Assembly (NCBI GenBank): GCA_008921705.1
Contig: VFFE01007657.1
Coordinates: forward strand, 829,615 to 893,614
Source: Burhinus oedicnemus
Lineage: Eukaryota > Chordata > Aves > Charadriiformes > Burhinidae
Direction: 5' to 3'
DNA length: 64,000 nucleotides
Shown here in pieces: positions 59,434 to 64,000 of this stretch (position 1 is its first letter; each line of letters begins with the position of its first letter). The notes below the pieces were generated by a model. It searched no databases and was not told where the DNA came from. It saw only the letters and a program-made list of their open reading frames with translations. A program made the translations under genes and the position numbers.

Positions 59434-62400
59434 TTACAGGGGAGGCAGGCCGAGTGGGCGGATGATTCAACCGCCATCCCCAGCGACACGGGGCCAAGCC
59501 GGGGGCGAGGAGGAGGGGACGAGGCTCTGGCTGCCGCAGGAGCCCGGCTGGGGTGTGCAGAGGGGGCTGCCAGGGCTGACACAAGCAGCACATCTGCTCC
59601 CATGCAGCTGGGGGAGGGGAAGGGGCAGCCCCGGCAGCAGGGAGGGAAAGTGGAGGAAACCCGGCTCCAGCCCTTGCTCCAGCCCTATCCTCCCACCGGC
59701 TTCTCTGGAAGAGCCAGCAGACCCTCACCCCCACAGCCTGGGAAGATGCCATGCTCCCAGCTGCCCTCCTGCTCCCAGGCGGGCAGCCTGGAGCAAGGAT
59801 GCAGAGGCGGGTGAGGGACAAGCGGGCAGACGCTGCCTTCTCCGGGGAGCCCCAGCCCGGCTCAGGAAATTAGAGGGTATTTTATATCACAGAGTCATGT
59901 CCTAGGAATGAAGGGCAAGTGGGGAAACAAGAGAGCGTGCACAAGAGAGAAAGGAGGCCATAAAACCCAAGGCTTGGAGACGGCTGCGCTGTGTCAGAGA
60001 CCCCGGGCTGCGCAACTGCTGTGCTCCCAGCCTCCATGCTTCCCCCCGGTGGCCTCCAGCCCGGGAGAGGCTGCGGATACAAGGGAGTTTCGGGAGTTTC
60101 TAGCTTCAGCCAGCTCCGGTCTCTCCTGAGCGGGACGCGCTAACCACAGCGGGGTCCCAGAGAAGAACTCAGACGGAGTAATGCGAGCCCGGGGAAAGAA
60201 GAAATCCAAGAGGCACTGACAAAGGCTGCGGCAGGAGGATTTGAACCTCAGATGTGGATGCAGGCTGGAGCTCAGCAGTGATCGGTCTCTGGCAGTCCCA
60301 TTCCCGTTCTATCTAAGGGCTCACAATGGGGGAGGATACTCAGAGTGAAGCAATCACGACACGGCAGTGATCAGAAAAGCTGAATCTGGAGTTGGGGGGG
60401 GGTCAGTACCAAGAAGGGAGGTGAGGGAATGGGACCCCTCAAGCATGTTAGACAGCTCGATGGCCAGGACGAAAAAGAGTTTTATTTGAGAAGACAATTG
60501 AGCAGTGACAATTTCACACTACAAAGATGAAAAGCTAGTAGAGCAGACGAAAAAAAGGTCAGATCTTTTCCTTCATTTAGTTCAATTATTGAGAGGAAAG
60601 ACCTTCATGGAATAGCAACATTTTTTCCAGTGCTGCAAAGCCCAGAAATTCAATGTTAAACTTAATCGTCTATTACAACCCCCTCAAAAGTGCACAGATT
60701 AGGTAAGTCACTCCTCTGACCTTAACAGCCCCCATCTCACACAGCCCACAGAACCATGAAAAAAAAAGAAGAAAAAAAAACCAAAAAAACAAACCAAACC
60801 AAAACATCAGGAGACGTTTCTACCCAACAGCACAAGCTTCAGGGCTTTACACACCAGAAATGTGATCTCATTTTCAAGACCTTTAGTACACACCCCTGAG
60901 GGCAGGGATGTCTTGTCTCCAAATGACTGTATAGATTAATAATGCTGCATAGCGAAAGGAAGCACCTTCATGTGCTACTATCCCAAATGTGAGCATCTCC
61001 AAGCTCTGGAGCAAAATCCTCCCCCCTTCTGCAAGATCAAATGCTGGGGCCACAGGGACAAGCTCTGCAGCCATTTTGCCAGAAGAGAAAATTGGACAGG
61101 GCAATTCTCCAACAGAGTTGGGATTTTGGATGGGAAATGCTTGCCTATTAGACTAAGCCCAGACACGACACGTGTGCTCCCCGTGGGGATACAATTCCCC
61201 CACGGGCTACAGGCCCAACCAAAGAGTACACACATGTATCGGCGAGACCTTGGGCTTCGCAAGCAAACAGCATGCATCAAACAGGATTAGAGGATTTCAG
61301 TTGTCTGTCTCCGTAAACCAGGACATTTTTCGGGTCTTCCCCACTGTATTTTTACCTCCTGTGTGAGGAGGAGGAGTACCTAGGGTGCAAATTGCACAGT
61401 GCGGTGGGGTGAGAAGGGCGCTCTGAGCGTAAACAGAGGCCATCACTCTCCCATTTAATTTCCCTCCCAAGCCCCCAGACAGGGTATTCTCCACTGCTCC
61501 GCTGTGCTGTAGCACAGGGTAAAAAGGGAAACACAGATCTGTGGGTCATTTAGCTCTGTCAGACCCTCCTCTCCAGAGGAGCTGGGGAGCTGCTGTCCTC
61601 CCGTCTGTCCCTACGAGCTCCCTTGCAGCACTGTCTTTACGTGGGGTCTTTTTAAGAATCAAGCAGCACAAACCAGCTGTCCTGCTAACACAACAATAAC
61701 ACAGCTCTGCATTTGAGCAGAAGAGGCCACCTCTGCTCTTCTAACACATCAAGGGAGCTTTAGAAGGATTCCTTGGGGAGCAGGTCACCCCATTTCAAGA
61801 TACTACCCGCTCTCCTCAGGAGAGGGGACATCATGCCCATGACTGAAAGCACAGGAACAGCCTCTTTCATTTTCAGGCTGTAAACCTTACAGCCCCCCTC
61901 AACCGTGCTCACCACTGCTCCCCCACAGCCTCCCCATGCACCCCACAGCTTGCTGTGCTATTGCCCCCAGGGTCACTCAGGCAGGGGCTGAACAGACATC
62001 TAAGATGGCAACTGTTTTCCCCAAGAACCTCTCATCAACACATTTGCAGTCACTCCACTGGACATACACCAGGACAACCACAGCCTCACTCTCCAGGAGA
62101 TGCTTGGCTCCAGCTGGACCTGTGCTCAGTCCTACAGGCATCACTGGGTGGGAGATGACAGAGGAGAGTCCTCCTGTACATCTAGTCCAAAGACTGGAAA
62201 AGGAATGGCATTTAGGAATGAGCCACCCGACCTCACAGGCCTGCCCAGGAGCAGCACTTATCAAAGGAAAACTACAGACTTTGATTTCGAAGCAAGCCCA
62301 AGAGCCCTGGCGGCCCCTCCCGCCTTGATCTCCGGAGTGACCATCTGGCTGCAGCACTGCTCTGCAAACAAGCCCAACAGGCCTGTCCTCCCACCGGGAG

Positions 62401-64000
62401 GAGGAAGCCGCACGGGGGCTGCAGGAGGCACCTCCACACTAATTAATCCCGCCCTGCCCAAGTGATGCTTCCAAGCCCCAGAAGGACATTTAGACATCAT
62501 CAAAGGAAGCATTCTCCAGGCCTCCGAAGGTTCAGTGACACTTCCAGTCTCTTTGAATTGGAAATCAGGACAAACGGGAACTCCCAGCAGAAGCCCAGTC
62601 AGGATCTTCACCCTGGTAGCTCAGTTTCAGCTGCTCAACAACTCTAAGACCTTGCATGGCCGAACACAAGGACACAAGTGCAAGGACTCATCATGAGAAA
62701 GAAAGATGGAGGTTAAACATCTGCAGAAGTGACCTTCTGCACATCCACAGACATAGCAGTGACCAAAAGATCCCACCTTGTATTCAAGGTGCGATAGGAA
62801 ACATGTCTGAAGAGGCCTCAGCTGAACGAAGACACGTGTATGAGACAGGGTAAAATTCTGATGCTGTTGCTATGGTTCACATTAATGTTGAGAGACAGCA
62901 AGCAAACCAGAGGCAGCTTAGTCTGCTGTGACACTTAGCTCCATCTGGGTACAGATGGTGGGAAGAGCCCACAACACAGAGCTGCAACACAGCAGCTACT
63001 GCCAACAAAGAGAACGGGACTATGCCGTGAGGTGGAACAAGGGTTTACCCAGCTACTGCAGGTAGCAAAACATAAAGGGTGCAACAACAGCTTATCAAAA
63101 AGTTCGTAGAAGCAGTGTCTGGGCCCCGGAATTCCATGCAATTCTCCACAGAAGTCACCCACCCCTCCCTAAGCTGGCTAGAAAAGCAACAAGCTCCCTT
63201 GCAGTGCCCAGGACTTCATGCCGGTTAAGACAACAGTGAGCTGTAAATAGCTCCAAGGACTGCTGGGGGGACATTAGCACATACACAACAGGCAAGGGAG
63301 AGGGGCACAATGTCCCGGAAGGCTCTGCACGCACCGTGAGGAAGGTAGGACCAGGCCTTCCTTTTCTGGCCCTCAGCTGAGGGACGCCAAGTCAGTCCTG
63401 CTTTTTCTTAACAGCAGGCGAGGCTCCTGCCAAGAAAGCGCTGCTGCTGTGGAATGTGCTGGGCCAGCAGTACAGCTCATTCCTGGAAAAGCATCAACTC
63501 AGCGGGAGAGCAAGGAGAGGAGAAGAGGGGGAAAACGGGAAGAGGGGGAGGGTGGGAAACAAAGTCTGAAAGCTTGGACTTCCACACCTGGGGAAGCAGG
63601 GAGCTGCCACAGAGCAGCCTGCTCGCCAGCACCCCCTTGTCCCAGGCTACCAGCACAGCAGCCCTGCCCAGCACCAGCCCTTTGCTCTTGGAGCACCTTT
63701 CTGCCGGTCAGCCACCTCCGGAGCAGGTCTGGGAAGGCACAGACCAAGGCAGATGTCTGTGGGGAGGAGAAGTGAGGCTTGCTTCCCCCATCGTGTTAAC
63801 AATTAATTTATATATAATGACAGTTCTCCACCAGGAGATGACAAAGCAGCCTCCACACGTGTCCTGCCCTCAAGGCACTGACCAGCTCACATTACTCTCT
63901 CCCAGCATAACTTTGCAAGAGTCTCCCAAGGAAACCAGCCCAGCCTCCTACCCGGTGGGAAGGAGCCTTGAAGGATAACAGGCTCTAGATGACTGCATCT

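Larger units (their letters stand above)
56217..64000 (-). other. DVL3 upstream intron, over 7.8 kb, open at the right edge
   Basis: Runs from the DIX exon to the window edge. It contains a 28-bp tandem duplication, an AT-rich island (56,460-57,290), a GGGA/GGAA microsatellite (59,392-59,433) and A-rich runs at 60,758-60,790. I looked for the DVL3 exons RPSYKFFFKSMDDDFG and MGETKIIYHLDGQETPY and did not find them. GC-rich frames such as the one at 58,997-59,905 (+) look like chance. Confidence 0.6.

Noticed and set aside
58997..59905. 302-codon plus-strand frame
   Set aside because: Low-complexity Gly/Glu/Pro-rich translation crossing a GGGA microsatellite, no recognisable domain, no splice context, inside the DVL3 intron.
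60479..60484. AATAAA on the minus strand, suggesting a transcript end
   Set aside because: The flank looks somewhat like a 3' UTR, but no coding exon, splice acceptor or known gene leads into it. A lone hexamer in AT-rich intron is expected by chance.

Overview
The window is nuclear DNA from a bird. Avian CR1 LINE fragments with the (ATAGAATC) tail motif lie at 6301-6756, 1492-1778 and 3862-4083, and a solo LTR of avian ERVL type lies at 54316-54989. Three protein-coding genes sit head to tail on the minus strand: DVL3 upstream, then AP2M1, then ABCF3. This matches the order I recall for mammals (human 3q27). All exons were assembled by reading the minus strand, matching each piece to the known family protein, and requiring GT/AG borders with consistent phase.

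ABCF3 (1 to about 11,850) is complete: 21 coding exons, 711 or 712 residues depending on a tandem NAGNAG acceptor, with both ATP-binding cassettes intact. A polyadenylation hexamer lies at the extreme left edge. A CpG-rich promoter lies at about 11,560-12,060, and only about 560 bp separate its start codon from the 3' end of AP2M1.

AP2M1 (about 12,355 to 42,120) is complete: a non-coding first exon in a large CpG island, then 11 coding exons including a 6-nt microexon (18964-18969) that adds His-Gln. The 435-residue product has the human length, and W421, D176 and T156 fall at the expected positions. Introns are long, 12 kb for the first.

DVL3 (about 42,885 to beyond 64,000) is partial. Fourteen exons are seen, from the last part of the DIX domain through PDZ and DEP to the conserved C-terminal FFVDVM. 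The exons for roughly the first 54 residues were not found and should lie beyond the right edge. Its introns hold the solo LTR and an AT-rich island.

The genes are functionally independent. AP2M1 is the cargo-binding mu subunit of the AP-2 clathrin adaptor, DVL3 is a Wnt signal transducer, and ABCF3 is a soluble cytosolic ABC ATPase linked to translation and antiviral responses. The published link between Dishevelled and AP-2 mu in Frizzled endocytosis makes the AP2M1-DVL3 adjacency notable, but shared regulation is not shown here. I found no bacterial-type system, CRISPR array, tRNA or rRNA. The most informative signals are fine-scale splicing and promoter features.
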